DNA of 64,000 nucleotides from contig CP136064.1 in assembly GCA_032622095.1 (NCBI GenBank), positions 188,655,794 through 188,719,793 of the forward strand, given 5' to 3'. The stretch's first letter is position 1; each line of letters starts with the position of its first letter. The notes below the pieces were generated by a model. That model searched no databases, was not told the origin of the DNA, and saw only the letters and a list, made by a program, of their open reading frames with translations. This document shows, one piece after another, positions 20,386-31,730 of the stretch. The DNA is from Siphonodentalium dalli (Eukaryota > Mollusca > Scaphopoda > Gadilida > Siphonodentaliidae). Made by a program: the position numbers and the translations under genes.

Positions 20386-21482
20386 TTAACTCTTTCATCA
20401 TTGAATATATATATAGATATCCCAGAACCCTGGATTTCTAGCTCAAGTAAAATTATGTGTCCCTCATGTGTTGCTTCATTACTGTCTTTAGAGTGATGTC
20501 GGATATGACAAACTAAATGTGTTTATGATTTTTAGTAACTGTCCTTCAATTTGTTTTATATATACCAGTTGGTGACATCACCTCAAAATGATATCTCAGG
20601 TGTGTGCAGGTGAGAACTGAGAAGAGACTTTGGACCCCATAAACTCTAGTTGTATCACCTTTATCTGGGATATATTGAGTTGCGACTTGGCATAAGCTAA
20701 AATTATCAATTGCTTGCAAGAAGGTCGTATATATGTGATTGTGATGACATCCTGCATGATTTCAAATGTTTTACCAATCTGTTAATGAACCTAACTGCTT
20801 ATCAAAGTCAAGAACAGACCAGTTCTATTTATCTAGCATGCCCAAAAAGACATTATGTATTTGACCGAAATAGACATATTATCCCACATTTAGGCTTACA
20901 TGCATTTATTTATGATTATGCTGATGAATTATAATTAACTTTCCAACTAAAACAACTGCCATGTTCTGATCAGTTTCCCAAAATGTTTATGAATGTCGAT
21001 GTCATGGTTATAACATGCACCCGCATATATTATTGATGTAGCACCATTTTGGTACGGTGATTTTCGTAACATAATGCCTCAAAAATAAGAAACAATAGCT
21101 ATAAATAATGTTGTTAGAAAGGTCAGCATATTCTTATTTATTTCATAGACTTATAATAATGTTATTGGTATGTAATGTTTGTGATAAACAATAATAAACC
21201 AAATCGGTAAGTGCCTCAAAACACCACACATGTTGGCAGTATTGTGTCAACGATTTTTAGTAAACCCCAAAATAGTAATTGCGACATCATATAGTTGCTG
21301 TTTATATTTAGGCCGGGAGAATCTCTTTATGACAATACATGTTAGTATTGATATGGAATACCACCCAAAGGATATCCAAGTCACAAACCAATAAAATCGT
21401 ATGTATATCCCTGGAAATATTGTATTATTCCCAAAAATTACGCTCTGCCCACAAAAGCGGGCAGCCTTGATCAAAGAGTTAA
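20386..21482. mobile_element. Possible TTAA-flanked element of 1.1 kb
   Basis: TTAACTCTTTCATCA at the left and TGATCAAAGAGTTAA at the right are inverted, with 14 of 15 positions matching, and sit on TTAA. Duplicated blocks lie just outside on both sides (20088-20230 and 21542-21680), so the insertion split or accompanied a duplication. No transposase is seen. A hairpin, GCTGCCCGC..GTGGGCAG in complement, lies next to the right end. Confidence 0.5.
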
Positions 21483-21541
21483 AATCCCCAGAGCTGGAGC
21501 CAATGCTAACTCCATCACTGTGACATTGCAGGCAGATTATG

Positions 21542-21680
21542 AATGTAGGTGATCACGTCATTGTATATAAATGTATATAACAAGTGACATTAAATGTGGT
21601 TAAATAGTGCGTGATTCCCAAATAAGGGCACGTGATTAACGCTGTCTGGCGGTTTAATTAGCTTTAGTGGTCGCACACAT
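21542..21680 (+). repeat. Duplicate of 20088-20230
   Basis: See the left partner. The match includes TAGTGCGTGATTCCCAAATA and GGCACGTGATTAAC..TGTCTGGC.GTTTAATTA. Confidence 0.8.
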
Positions 21681-21689
21681 ATAATGCTA

Positions 21690-22365
21690 ATTGATTGGTT
21701 AAATCACTCTACAATCCCTCCAGTGGCAGCACCACGATGCCCTCTCGAGCGCTGATATGAAAAGTCAATTAATTCTGATCATGGCTGTATATTGATTGTG
21801 CTTCATGTTTGCTTTCTCATTGAAAAATAACAGCTTGTCTAACATTTCTTGTCTATCACATGTCGGCTGCGAAACGCCACTAAGTAACGATTTCACCATT
21901 TCTGGCATCCTTATTTGTAGTGCGATTCATCATATATACATGTTACCGAACACATTCTCACAAGATTGTGGCATCTCGATGGCATGCTGATCGTTCCTGA
22001 TGATTGTGTGTGCTCTGCTCTCATTTCATCTACACGGAACGGTGTGAGATGTTTACCAACACACTGTTATAGTTCCTATATTCAGGACCACATGCATTTC
22101 CCAGTGATTTGATCGTTTCCTGTGTTGTCGTTTTTTTCCGGTGATCATTCTGTGTCCGTGTCCGGATCTCGTATTTCCATATATGGATGATGGATTTCAC
22201 TACTATTCCATTCGCCAATATTGGTATCTGCAGATAACTGCATCAGCTCCGTCTGTAACGGAATCATACATGTTGTTATTATTCGATTGTTATTGATATC
22301 CAGGCAAAACCAATTTAATTCAATATTCATCAATAGGGGTGCTGCTTCTTAGAATGTAACTCCAT
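21690..22365. other. No recognisable feature
   Basis: The short frames on both strands have no domain or splice support. Confidence 0.35.
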
Positions 22366-22367
22366 GC

Positions 22368-22587
22368 TACATGTAATGCTCTAATTAATCGACTCCATAA
22401 CCACAGCAGCATTATGGGTAACTTTTCAGGATTTAGTCGGAAATATGGCTTGTTGCCATTCATCGGAAAGCTCTCTCGTTGAGAGCTTTCCGATGAATGG
22501 CAACAAGCCATATTTGCGACTAAATCCTGAAAAGTTACCCATAATTCTGCTGTGGTTATGGAGTTGATTAATTAGAGCATTACTGTA
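22368..22587. mobile_element. Family A palindromic MITE (A8)
   Basis: Complete palindrome. Both arms carry GCTC, both have T at the variable end position (CTAATTAAT / ATTAATTAG), and both have CATAACC in place of CTTAACC. The left terminus reads ATGTAATGC. Confidence 0.93.
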
Positions 22588-22603
22588 CATGTATATCATG
22601 TGA

Positions 22604-22725
22604 TTAACCCTGTGTTTACTAAAAGATTGTCCCATTCAGTTATAAAAGTATACATTGGAATGGTCTGTTATTCATCTTATTATTCAGGAAAAAAGCAGAC
22701 AACAGACATCACTGTAAAGCTTATA
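22604..22725 (+). mobile_element. Family D left half (D9)
   Basis: TTAACCCTGTGTTTACTAAA, then CCCATTCAGTTATAAAAGTA and GGAATGGTCTGTTATTCATC; the copy fades after GCAGACAACAGACATCAC. Confidence 0.7.
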
Positions 22726-22729
22726 ATCA

Positions 22730-23265
22730 AAACAGATACTACACCGCCAAGTATCCATGTCAATATTCTATTTGTTGTGTTAAATATGAATGATATTTTT
22801 CTTTACACATGTAACTTTATATATTGATCATATTTATAAATTTTATAATGCAAAAAAAACACTCCCACTTGTTTGATTTTATTATAAAACATGTTCTTCC
22901 ATCAAAAGGCAATGTTTTGTTGTTTAATATAGTTAGAATTTGAGTGAAAGGCAGTTTCTCTAGCTGATACTCGCTTTAGAAAGAAACATTACACATATTG
23001 CCCAAATACACAAAAAATGTCCTTGTGTTACACAGCTACTTGTGTATTGCTTTTAATATTACCGAGAAACTAGATCATGTGGTCTCTATTTTGATTTTGT
23101 TTTCTGTATTAATACTAATAATAGTTTTGACCAATCACATTTAAAAATTAGGCTTGCTACTAAATAGAGAATAAATTATTATAAATTCCAGGTTCTAAGC
23201 TTTTTGTATATTCACCTTGGGTGTATGTACATCAGTCTCGTCTGTGATATTTGATTTTGTCCAGA
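22730..23265. other. AT-rich sequence without a supported feature
   Basis: No repeat or exon recognised. Confidence 0.4.
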
Positions 23266-23271
23266 AGTCTA

Positions 23272-23505
23272 TCATGATCCTGGGGACTGAGTCGTTCTTG
23301 ATACTGGAGACTGAGTCTTGATCCTGGGGACTGAGTCTTTCTTAATCCTGGGGACTGAGTCTTTCTTGATCATGGGGACTGAGTCTTGCTTGATCCTGGG
23401 GACTGAGTCATTCCCTGGGGACTGAGTCTTTCTTAATCCTGGGGACTGAGTCTTTCTTGATCCTGGGCACTGAGTCTTTCTGGATCCTGGGGACTGAGTA
23501 TTTTG
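23272..23505 (-). repeat. 24-bp minisatellite (about nine units)
   Basis: The unit GATCCTGGGGACTGAGTCTT plus TCTT repeats with a 24-bp period; one or two units are shortened by 4-10 bp. Because 24 is divisible by three, the minus strand stays open and reads repeats of SPGSRKTQ. There is no start context, acceptor or continuation to suggest a real protein. Confidence 0.88.
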
Positions 23506-23514
23506 ACTAAGCAT

Positions 23515-23739
23515 TTAACCCTCTCTATATTAACACTCAGTGATGAGTAGTTATCCCTTAGGAAATGTTCAGATATTATGTTCAACAAATCACTATGATT
23601 GTTTGTTGAATTTATTATCATTTTGCCTGCCTACCGTCTGCTTATATTTCCTGAAAAACCCTGCTGGAGAATAATAGACTATTGAAATGTATATTTTCAT
23701 AACTGAATGGGAGAATCCATTTAGTAAAGAATGGGTTAA
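23515..23739 (-). mobile_element. Family D TTAA element, reversed (D8)
   Basis: TTAACCCTCTCTATATTAAC at one end, CATTTAGTAAAGAATGGGTTAA-type end at the other, TTAA on both sides. It contains GGAAATGTTCAGATATTATG, the TTTGTTGAATTTATTATC hairpin arm and GAATAATAGACTATTG. It directly abuts the minisatellite. Confidence 0.85.
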
Positions 23740-23744
23740 AATTG

Positions 23745-24070
23745 TAAAGCCCAATGCAGATTCTACTGATTCCAGCCAAGCTTATATTGAGAGTTTAGAA
23801 TCATGCAATCCAACAACCGCAAACCTTCCAGAATATGGAATACCTTCAACATACATGTACGGGTTTAAATAAGGGATACTATAGTTAGAGTTGAGGTCGT
23901 TCTCGCAGCTCTCACCAACCCCCCCCCTTTTTAACCCACATGCAACAATCAAGAGGGTTCCTTCATATTAATGTCCATGACTTTGGTAAACTTTTCATGG
24001 TACATGTATGTAAATCTGTGTGTTAGTATATCAAGCAAATTATCCACCTTCTGAATGTCCCAATAGCATA
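23745..24070. other. Unassigned interval
   Basis: The 61-codon frame at 23687-23872 starts inside element D8 and runs on as KPNADSTDSSQAYIESLESC to a stop. Its amino-acid mix is protein-like, but there is no clear acceptor at its beginning. I leave it uncalled. Confidence 0.3.
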
Positions 24071-24075
24071 TCAAG

Positions 24076-24292
24076 TACAGTAAAGCCCTAATTAATCAAC
24101 TCCTTAACCACAGCAGAATTATGGGTAACTTTTCAGGATTTAGTCGGAAATATGGCTTGTTGGCATTCATCGGAGAGCTCTCAGTGAGAGCTTTCCGTTG
24201 AATGGCAACAAGCCATATTTCCAACTAAATCCTGAAAATTTACCCATAATTCTGCTGTGGTTAAGGAGTCGATTAATTAGGGCATTACAGTA
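24076..24292. mobile_element. Family A palindromic MITE (A9)
   Basis: Complete, TA-flanked. Both arms have T at the variable end position (CTAATTAAT / ATTAATTAG). The left copy of GCCC reads AAAGCCC. Confidence 0.93.
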
Positions 24293-24372
24293 ATTATCGA
24301 CCTTCTGAATGTCCCAATAGAGATAAACTGCCAGTTTTATCTTCAGACTTAAACACTAAAGTGGACTTTTAA

Positions 24373-24620
24373 CAATCTCATAGATCAGTGCATTCACCTA
24401 AGTGACTTAGTAACCCCAGTCTCAAGCTTCTCTCAATGTCCATATATTCCATCAATATTCTTTGATGCGAATTCCGCTTGATGCATTTCTCAGGTAAGGT
24501 GAGATAATGTCAACCTTACGAACTGCGCAATACATGATATAAAATCCCTGACAAGAGATAAGGCAAACAGATGGAAGATTTATACCAATTTATCTCATCA
24601 AAGCTTGTTTACTTTTGGTT
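24373..24620 (+). repeat. Duplicated block, copy 1 (partner 25131-25400)
   Basis: AATCTCATAGATCAGTGCAT, CACCTAAGTGACTTAGTAAC, TTTCTCAGGTAAGGTGAGAT and TTACGAACTGCGCAATACAT are shared in order with the partner. The copies lie about 750 bp apart in the same orientation. CAGGTAAGGTGAG resembles a splice donor, but no open frame leads into it. Confidence 0.9.
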
Positions 24621-24624
24621 CTTA

Positions 24625-25130
24625 TAATAATTTATCATTTATTTTTGTCCGCTCGCGCAGATATATCTCAGCCATGGGTTAACGGATCTGAATGAAATTT
24701 GGTATGAAGGTTTGCTATTGATGAATGCTTTTAAAAGAGTGATCAATGACGTTGTTTGCATTTTCATTTTGTGTGCGTTATCGATCTTAGTTTGTCAATT
24801 TAGGTCTGTCCGGCTTGATATATAATCAAACAAATATGAACCGATCTCAATCATTTTTTAGTATTCATGCAGGTTTCATTCAGTCGTCATAGGCGAGATT
24901 AAGACATCTTTCTAATTAAGCCACATCAGATCCTCAGAAGAAAGCCACTTTTTTAGTATTTATTTTTTCAGCGATAATGCCTCACTTGCTGATGAACACA
25001 TCGCAAAATGACCTTGAATTTGAAATGGTCTGACATGTTGGAAGCTTGACTATATTGCAACCATTTTCCCAATGTCTCTGCTTCTCACCAATCGTTTCTT
25101 GTGTGGGGGAGGGGAAATAGGATCATTAAA
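24625..25130 (+). repeat. Spacer between duplicated blocks, with E/G-like repeat text
   Basis: GCGCAGATATATCTCAGCCA, GGTTAACGGATCTGAATGAA and ATTTGGTATGAAGG are of the same kind as family E. It contains no exon. Confidence 0.45.
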
Positions 25131-25400
25131 AATCTCATATATCAGTGCATTCACCTAAGTGACTTAGTAACCCCATCTCATGCTCAATTGTAATCTCAGT
25201 TTCAAGCGTCTCTCACTGTCCATGGATTCCATCAATATTCTTTGATGCGACTTCCGCTTGATGCATTTCTCAGGTAAGGTGAGATAATGTCAACCTTACG
25301 AACTGCGCAATACATGATATAAAATCCCTGACAAGAGTTACGGCAAACAGATGGAAGATTTATACTAATTTATCTCATCAAAGCTTGTTTATTTTAGGTT
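25131..25400 (+). repeat. Duplicated block, copy 2
   Basis: Matches 24373-24620 apart from an insertion of about 20 bp (CATGCTCAATTGTAATCTCA) and scattered substitutions. Confidence 0.9.
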
Positions 25401-25574
25401 GATGATTCTCACTTTTAGTCGCTCACTTTTACTGAGGACTTGCATTTCAAAAGCATTCTGAGCTTTCAGAAATGTTTATGAATTCCAGTTCTTTTGAATC
25501 TCTCACAAACGTTTGGAACATCATTATATCTACAATTTATTCCTTGACTTGATGGGGCCATCACTCTTTGAAGT

Positions 25575-25771
25575 TACAGTAATTCCCTAAATAATTGACT
25601 CCTTAACCACAGCAAAATTATGGGTAATTTGTCAGGGTTTTATAGTCGGAAATATGGCTTGTGAGAGCTTTCCGATGAATGGCAACACTTAGCCAAATTT
25701 CCGACTAAATCCTGAAAAAATACCCATAATTCTGCTGTGGATGAGGAGTCGATTATTTAGGCATTACTGTA
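25575..25771. mobile_element. Family A MITE, centre deleted (A10)
   Basis: TA-flanked ends. The left arm jumps from ATATGGCTTGT to GAGAGCTTTCCG, losing about 25 bp beside the centre. The right arm contains ACACTTAGCCAAATTTCCGA instead of ACAAGCCATATTTCCGA. Confidence 0.9.
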
Positions 25772-25779
25772 CAAGGTAT

Positions 25780-26525
25780 TTTCAAATTTGTTTCATGCTA
25801 AATATTCTGGTGTCATAAACTGGGAGGACAATTATCAAGGCATGCCAACGCAGTATATTTTGGACCGAACATGTTGATACAGCACTAAAACATTGTTCCT
25901 TTCTTATTATCTATTATCTCCAAATTTCTATAATGAGAGCAAATTCTAACCCCCCGTAAATTCAAAATTGATGGGTATGGACAGGTTCAACTGTGTCTAC
26001 TGGGAACGAATAAGAATTAATGGAGCATATTACCAAACTATTTCAGGTGGAAACACATTTTTTATATTAATATGAGGATTATTAAAAATTTGGACACACA
26101 ATTTTCAATTGTGTTACAGCACTATTGACATCTTGTTCAATTACAACCGTGTTCAATTGAGTAAAAAAAGTTTGGCTGGTAGGGAAATGTAAAATTCTCC
26201 CCAGAGATTTGACTAGGGACCACCACTTTTCCATTTCATTTAAATTTTCTGATTCGATGCACTTGGCCGTGCCGTAAACAACTGATACTCAATCTTTTAA
26301 ATGGAAATTTGATTCTATTCAGGTGATTGGACTTTTAAAGAAATTGCATCGAGCAGCTTGCAGTGAAATTAAATCGCGTCAGACTCATCATCGAGCTGCA
26401 AGTTACCAGCTTGGCCTGTTTGGCCCAAGATTGTCTCATATTCTGATAAATTGGAAAACTAAACACAAGATTTGTTTAGTCCTGGGCATGACTGATAACA
26501 TGGACATGACTGATAACATGGACAT
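25780..26525. other. No recognised gene; 18-bp tandem duplication at 26487-26522
   Basis: CATGACTGATAACATGGA is present twice in direct succession. The 89-codon frame at 26323-26592 includes it and runs into the hAT-like element. No domain recognised. Confidence 0.45.
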
Positions 26526-26531
26526 TATGTA

Positions 26532-27344
26532 TAGGCTTCTCCGAATATTTCGTTTGCATTCGAACCGGATAACATTAATATTCGCAAATTGAATCGAATA
26601 TATTAAATCAATGATCGATCATGGCAAGCAAACTCATAATTAATCGTACTTTCTATCGGGTAAACTCAATTTGATTGCGTAGACAACTGTCAAATGTTCA
26701 CATGTGTCAACCGGAAATAGTGACTGCTTGAAATGCTGTAAAGTTTGTGACACACACTGCATTGCATTAATGACAATACACGCTCGGAAAACTTTTCCTA
26801 TATATGTATTGATCGATCTCTGAGCGACTATTTTTAGATTTCCAAATTATGGAATGGGACAGGGCTCACACGAAAGCTGTTGTTTTCCGAGTAGGCCCTA
26901 TAACCGTGTAAATGTATTTCGCATGCAGCATGCTGACGTTTCAGCCTTACCAATAATAAGACTGCAGCAATCAATGCGGAGCACGTTATTGCGCAAACAT
27001 CCCTGCCTGACTGAATTCGCTAAATAATGCAATTATTACAGATCAATGACGTCTAACATTGACTGTCACTAGGATTTTGACGAATATAACTGTTCACTTC
27101 AGACAAGTCAAGACATAAAGAATTACAAATGTACAATCAGTTTCCGTTTGTTATCAGTATCAACATCAATTTTGGGCGACTGTTATTTGAGATATTAACG
27201 AAGAACCAGAGATTGAACCATTATGAACGCCTATATCCTTTACGTCGGGATATTCAACCATTTTCGAACCAATATGTTCGAACCAAATACGAATCAAATA
27301 TGAAGACCGAATCGAATAAAGAATCAAATATTCGCAGGACCCTA
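26532..27344. mobile_element. hAT-like non-autonomous element 2 (old)
   Basis: The ends TAGGCTTCTCCGAATATTTC and, in complement, TAGGGTCCTGCGAATATTTG are imperfect inverted repeats. Subterminal ATTCGAA / GAATCAAAT words are dense at the right end. The flanks ATTATGTA and TAATGTAC are only loosely similar, so the 8-bp duplication is not proven. Layout and size (813 bp) resemble hAT element 1. Confidence 0.55.
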
Positions 27345-27555
27345 TAATGTACTCTGCAACATGTAGGGAGCAACCTTGAATTTTCAAATGGAGACCAGTC
27401 ACTTCTGCCAATTCATTTAGATATGAGACATGAAGTTTTGGGGGAAATAAAATTCTGACTGCAAGTTATTTAAATGAATATGGCTCCATTAAACCTCCAA
27501 AATATGTATATGTGATTTGGGAGGAGAGATGTCAATACAAACCTCTGGTATAATC

Positions 27556-27789
27556 TTAACCCTTTCTATACTAAATTGATTCTCCCATTCAATTATAAAA
27601 GTATACATTGTAATGGTTTATTATTCATTTGGAGGGGTTTTTAGGAAAAATAAACAGATGACAGATAACAAAATTACAGGAGTCCTATTGATTGAAGGGA
27701 AATGTTCATATAATATATTTAAAAAATATTATCTTAACATTTCCTAAGGGAATAACTTGTTAATGAGTATTTAGTATAGCAAGGTTTAA
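27556..27789 (+). mobile_element. Family D TTAA element (D10)
   Basis: TTAACCCTTTCTATACTAAA at the left, TTTAGTATAGCAAGGTTTAA at the right. The body is complete, with TTCTCCCATTCAATTATAAA, TTGGAGGGGTTTTTAGG and TAACATTTCCTAAGGGAATA. Confidence 0.85.
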
Positions 27790-27794
27790 ATTCA

Positions 27795-28165
27795 TGCTGT
27801 TTTTTTTTCAATTTTAATACGTTGTGACTTTCATGACTACAGGAAAAAAGGGTTTCATTTCTGTCCCTGAAATGGTCGTTTTGATCACTTCAATCAGTTT
27901 TTATAGACCCATTCTGTGAAACAACCATATCACCTTCCTTTGAACAGCAACATGTATGAACTGCACAATGTCCTCACAAACACACCATAGTTTTTAATTC
28001 TGTGAAAAGGTTATTAGACCATCTGAGAAATATATACATCTGCTATTAGCTATTCATAATTTTATAGACCCATTTTGTGATTCAACCATATCATCTTCCT
28101 GTGAGCGGCAACATGTATGAACTGCATGATCTCCTCATAAACACATTCATAGTTTTCAATTCTGT
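27795..28165 (+). repeat. Two-copy tandem repeat of about 175 bp
   Basis: ATAGACCCATTYTGTGAWWC, AACCATATCA.CTTCCT, GAACTGCAYRATSTCCTCA and ACACACCATAGTTTT.AATTC appear at about 27902-28010 and 28072-28170. Confidence 0.7.
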
Positions 28166-28171
28166 TTTCAA

Positions 28172-28360
28172 CCCCCCCCCCCCCTCCCAGTAACAAAGTT
28201 ATTAAGTGTATTTTGGAATCGGCTTGTCCTTCTGTCCATTCCTACATTTTCAATTGATTTTTTTTTTTAACTTTGCACACCACACTTTAATGTAGCCCAA
28301 TTTCACTGTAATGGCATCCTTAGTCCCATTTGGACAGTCCCACCTCTAGTTCTTATCAGT
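28172..28360 (+). repeat. Family E remnant preceded by a poly-C tract (E2)
   Basis: A 13-C run, then CCTACATTTTCAATTGATTT, TTAACTTTGCACACC and CCATTTGGACAGTCCCACCT / CTAGTT, which is the family E ending also seen at 32.28 kb. Confidence 0.6.
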
Positions 28361-28604
28361 AGTAGTCCATTATGTGAAAGGTGTCTAATGTTAGATATAA
28401 TGGAATTAACTTGGAGAAGGAATTCCTCCTTGACGGAATAGGGAGTTTATCACTCAATGCTGGTTCTTCTTGAGAAGGATCAGAACCTGAGGCCAGGATC
28501 AGTAATTTGGCAAGACTAGGCATCTCTGATGAATCATTTGGCTTCTTGGAGGCTATATATACACTCCACTCGAGTTTTATGGCTTGATTTTTTATGAGGA
28601 ATGC

Positions 28605-28740
28605 CAGTTAAGTTCCCTATCTATACTCAAGCATCTTTGATGAGTAGTTATACCATAGGAAATATTCAGATAATAAGTTCAACAAACAAATTAACTGTTT
28701 GTTGAACTTACTATCTGAACATTTCCAACCAATTAATAGC
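28605..28740 (-). mobile_element. Family D fragment (D7)
   Basis: CCCTATCTATACTCAAGCAT, GATGAGTAGTTATACCATAG, GGAAATATTCAGATAATAAG and the TTTGTTGAACTTACTATCTG hairpin arm are present. The second half is missing, and AACCACCAAGGGTGCTTATACC, an E-type ending in complement, follows. Confidence 0.65.
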
Positions 28741-28898
28741 AACCACCAAGGGTGCTTATACCTAAGGCAGGTGAATGACGTCATATAATTTTTTCTATAT
28801 CCATCAGTGATTTTTCAAGATCGCGGGTATAGAATTTGGAGAAATTGTCACTTCCGGTTAGCAACAGTGTGGAGATTGCCAAACACGCGGAATCGGGA

Positions 28899-29000
28899 AT
28901 GGAGCATAGCGATGAAAATGAAAGTACAATTTACGAAGAATTCCCATCTGATTTAGGCCTATTCATTTCATTTAGACCAATTTCGTTGATAATAGCTTAA
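28899..29000 (+). CDS. Short acidic frame, possible 5' exon or relic
   Basis: An ATG at 28899 in good context (GGGAATGG) opens a 33-codon frame reading MEHSDENESTIYEEFPSDLG and then LFISF, ending at TAA 28998. The EEFPSDL style recalls acidic N-termini of transposon-related animal proteins, but this is a resemblance only. It is followed by a minus-strand frame (28972-29199) with a Cys/Trp/Arg-rich stretch (NIIQWSRWRRHDNLIRCVVD). I recognise no complete domain in either. Confidence 0.25.
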   Translation: MEHSDENESTIYEEFPSDLGLFISFRPISLIIA

Positions 29001-29228
29001 TGAAAACAAAAAATGAAGACGTCATGACACGTTTCCGACGTAACGAATATAGGAAAATTGAACAATCCACGACACATCTTATCAAGTTGTCATGTCGTCT
29101 CCATCGTGACCACTGTATGATGTTACATAAATTATTCTTAGCATTACGTCGCCGATAAAAGGCAAATTTGAGGCACAGCATGATGTGTGGTTGCTCCAAT
29201 ACCTGTCACGTTCAGATGAGTAAGACTA

Positions 29229-29383
29229 TTCCAATGTATACTCTCATGACTGAACGGGAGAATCTATTTAGTAAAGAAGAGCTTTCCGATGAATGGCAAC
29301 AAGCCATATTTCCGACTAAATCCTGAAAAGTTACCCGTAATTCTGCTTTAGTTAAAGAGTCGATTACTTAGGGCATTACTGTA
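29229..29383. mobile_element. Family D end joined to a half family A MITE (A11)
   Basis: 29229-29276 is a reversed D left end (TCCAATGTATACTCTCATGA, GGGAGAATCTATTTAGTAAA). At 29277 it changes into family A exactly at the palindrome centre (AGAGCTTTCCGATGAATGGC) and runs to GGGCATTACTG-TA. Only the right arm exists. Confidence 0.88.
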
Positions 29384-29599
29384 TTCGTGATGTTGATATG
29401 AATGAATGAATTTGAGCCATAGATTAGTGCACAATACACGCATGAACGATGCAAACAAAATGGTAATTACAATGAAAATTAGTTGGTAGTTCAGTGGAGT
29501 CATAAATTCATTTTCATTATAATAACCATTCTGTTTCATCGTTCATAGAGCACATGAGTGTATTGTGCACTAAATCCATGGCTCAAATTCATTCATTTG

Positions 29600-30240
29600 T
29601 TATACCCCCACTTTCGAAGAAAATGGGGGGTATACTGGATTGACTGCGTCTGTCCGTCACATTTTCTGCGTCTGTCCGTCACACTTTCTCCCTCCATGTG
29701 TCCGTCCGTCCGTCCATCCGACCTCATAACTCGAACAACTATGAACCGATTTCAATCCGTCCGTCCGTCCATCTGACCTCATAACTCGAACAACTATGAA
29801 CCGATTTCAATCTCCTCAGGACTACCTCTCCGCATGATGCTAATTGCGGTGCGGTCCGACTTTCTTTTTTTATGTTTAATATGCCTTACTTTTCGACTTA
29901 TTTTGACTTAGAAAATTCTGTCTGACTTAATAACTTTAACAAATATGAACCGATTTCAATAATTTTTGGTATGCATGCTTCTCACAACACCCTCTCTACA
30001 TGATGAGGCTCAGGGTTGGCTCAGACTGTTTCTCCTAACATTACACTTCATCTTCGACTTATTTTGACTTAGAAAATTTTTGGATTTTTTGTGTGTGGAT
30101 GCTATCAAGTTAGGATATTTATATTATTAATCAAAATTTTCTTTAAAGTTAAAAATCTTTTTTGTTGGGTTTACGGATAATGCGGGTTGAATTTGCCACG
30201 GTGGCGGTATGCTAGCACGCGAGTGCACACCTCTTGTTGC
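29600..30240 (+). mobile_element. Family E repeat, long copy (E3)
   Basis: Starts TATACCCCCACTTTCG, hairpin to AATGGGGGGTATACTGG. CTGTCCGTC arrays follow, then CGAACAACTATGAACCGATT (twice, 29728 and 29788), TTTTCGACTTATTTTGACTT (twice) and the ending CACACCTCTTGTTGCATATG. Repeated units of about 60 and 150 bp are visible. Confidence 0.75.
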
Positions 30241-30244
30241 ATAT

Positions 30245-31730
30245 GTTCTGTTGAGTATAAAAAGAGATGGTCCCATAAATGACCAGATATAGTGTAGAGT
30301 ACCACTTTAATTTTCCTACTGGTTTCATAATTCATATTCCAACTATCTAAATATTGGGACTTGAGGGACTTCACATTGCATGTAATTGCGTCCATGGGAT
30401 ATTAAAATTTCCATCTTTGCTTTCTTGCCACATATCATAATCATGGGATGATATCATTATTCTTGATAATTTTTAGTTGAGTTTGTGTGAACCTAAGATA
30501 TTATAGTTACATCATACTTGATAGCACTTCTAGTGACTGGTATTAATAAATCATTTTACATGATCTATTACGCATTTATAACATTTTGTTATCAGTGCCA
30601 TCTCTGAACATGCATCCCAATCAACATGAAGCACATTTGCAGACATAAAAACTTATTATATTCGAAGCTAGCAAACTCATTTGGCAACCTATAGCTTGAT
30701 TGTATCATACTGACAACCAAATTCAAAACCCTCAGTTCTTGGGAGTTTTATCAGCTGTTTCAGCCCTGTGGTTTATTTTCTGATTTTTTTCCTGATTAAC
30801 AACCACATGTGAGATTGATAGAGTGCTTTTATCCGATTTGTTTCTCTGCATGCAACCAATATCTGATCAAAAAGTCCATTCACAAAGCTGCAGAAAGCCA
30901 ATTAAATATGAAACTTGGAATATACCTGTCATTATCACCTGTGGAAACCATAATAATGAGATTTTTAACCCTCTGTTGCCAGGATACTCATAAAATGATT
31001 AAAAAATTTTAAACATTAGAACCATAGTTTGAGATAAATTTTTCGCTTTTGCCTCGTTACGGTGATCAAAATTGCTTGGCAAATATGCATGAAATACTTA
31101 TATACGGACTCTATATGTCTCAAAAAAATGTATTCGTCATAGAATTTATCACTTCATAATAAAACACGGGTCCCATCTTTTCTTCAGCGTATATCATTAA
31201 TCATGCATTTGGTAATTGAATCAACGGCTAAGTTGGCACTTATGTATAAGACCTTCCCCTTTATACATTTGCAAAGAATGTTCTATACACACAATCAAAT
31301 TAAATCAAGCAAGATGTTGATCCATGCTGAATATTGAAACGTGTTGTGTCAAATGTGGAAACTATTAATATATTGATGTGTGCACATCAGAGTATGAGTA
31401 TACATACTGCGCATGTCACTTCTGTTATAATATGTTTTATATTTGCATCCAAATTGCCACTACTGGTAGTCAGATGGGAATTGCAAAACATGGTAAAATT
31501 CTCATTATATATTTCCATATGTCAGAGAAGAGAAATAATTGTGAAATTTGTCTGCCTTTGGACAGGAGACTTGTATAGCCTCATTCCTCCCTGGGGCTGA
31601 CGACTATATTAAGTGCAAATGTACTTGAATCATTCATTTTCACTTAGACTTTCTCAGGTTTCTTTCTCAGATGTGTCGCATCTCCCTCTTTTATATAAGC
31701 AGATGATAGGCAGAGAAACACTGAGGAATC
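30245..31730. other. No recognisable feature
   Basis: Longest interval without an identified repeat. Short frames (30809-31012, 31334-31600) have no recognisable domain and poor splice context. Confidence 0.4.

Noticed and set aside
20386-21482. Full piggyBac transposon
   Set aside because: Only 1.1 kb with no transposase-length frame; ends are short and a single copy is visible.
23272-23514. Minus-strand SPGSRKTQ repeat protein
   Set aside because: Product of a 24-bp minisatellite; no exon boundaries and no continuation.
26532-27344. Proven 8-bp target duplication for hAT-like element 2
   Set aside because: The flanks ATTATGTA and TAATGTAC align only with a shift, so the duplication is not demonstrated.
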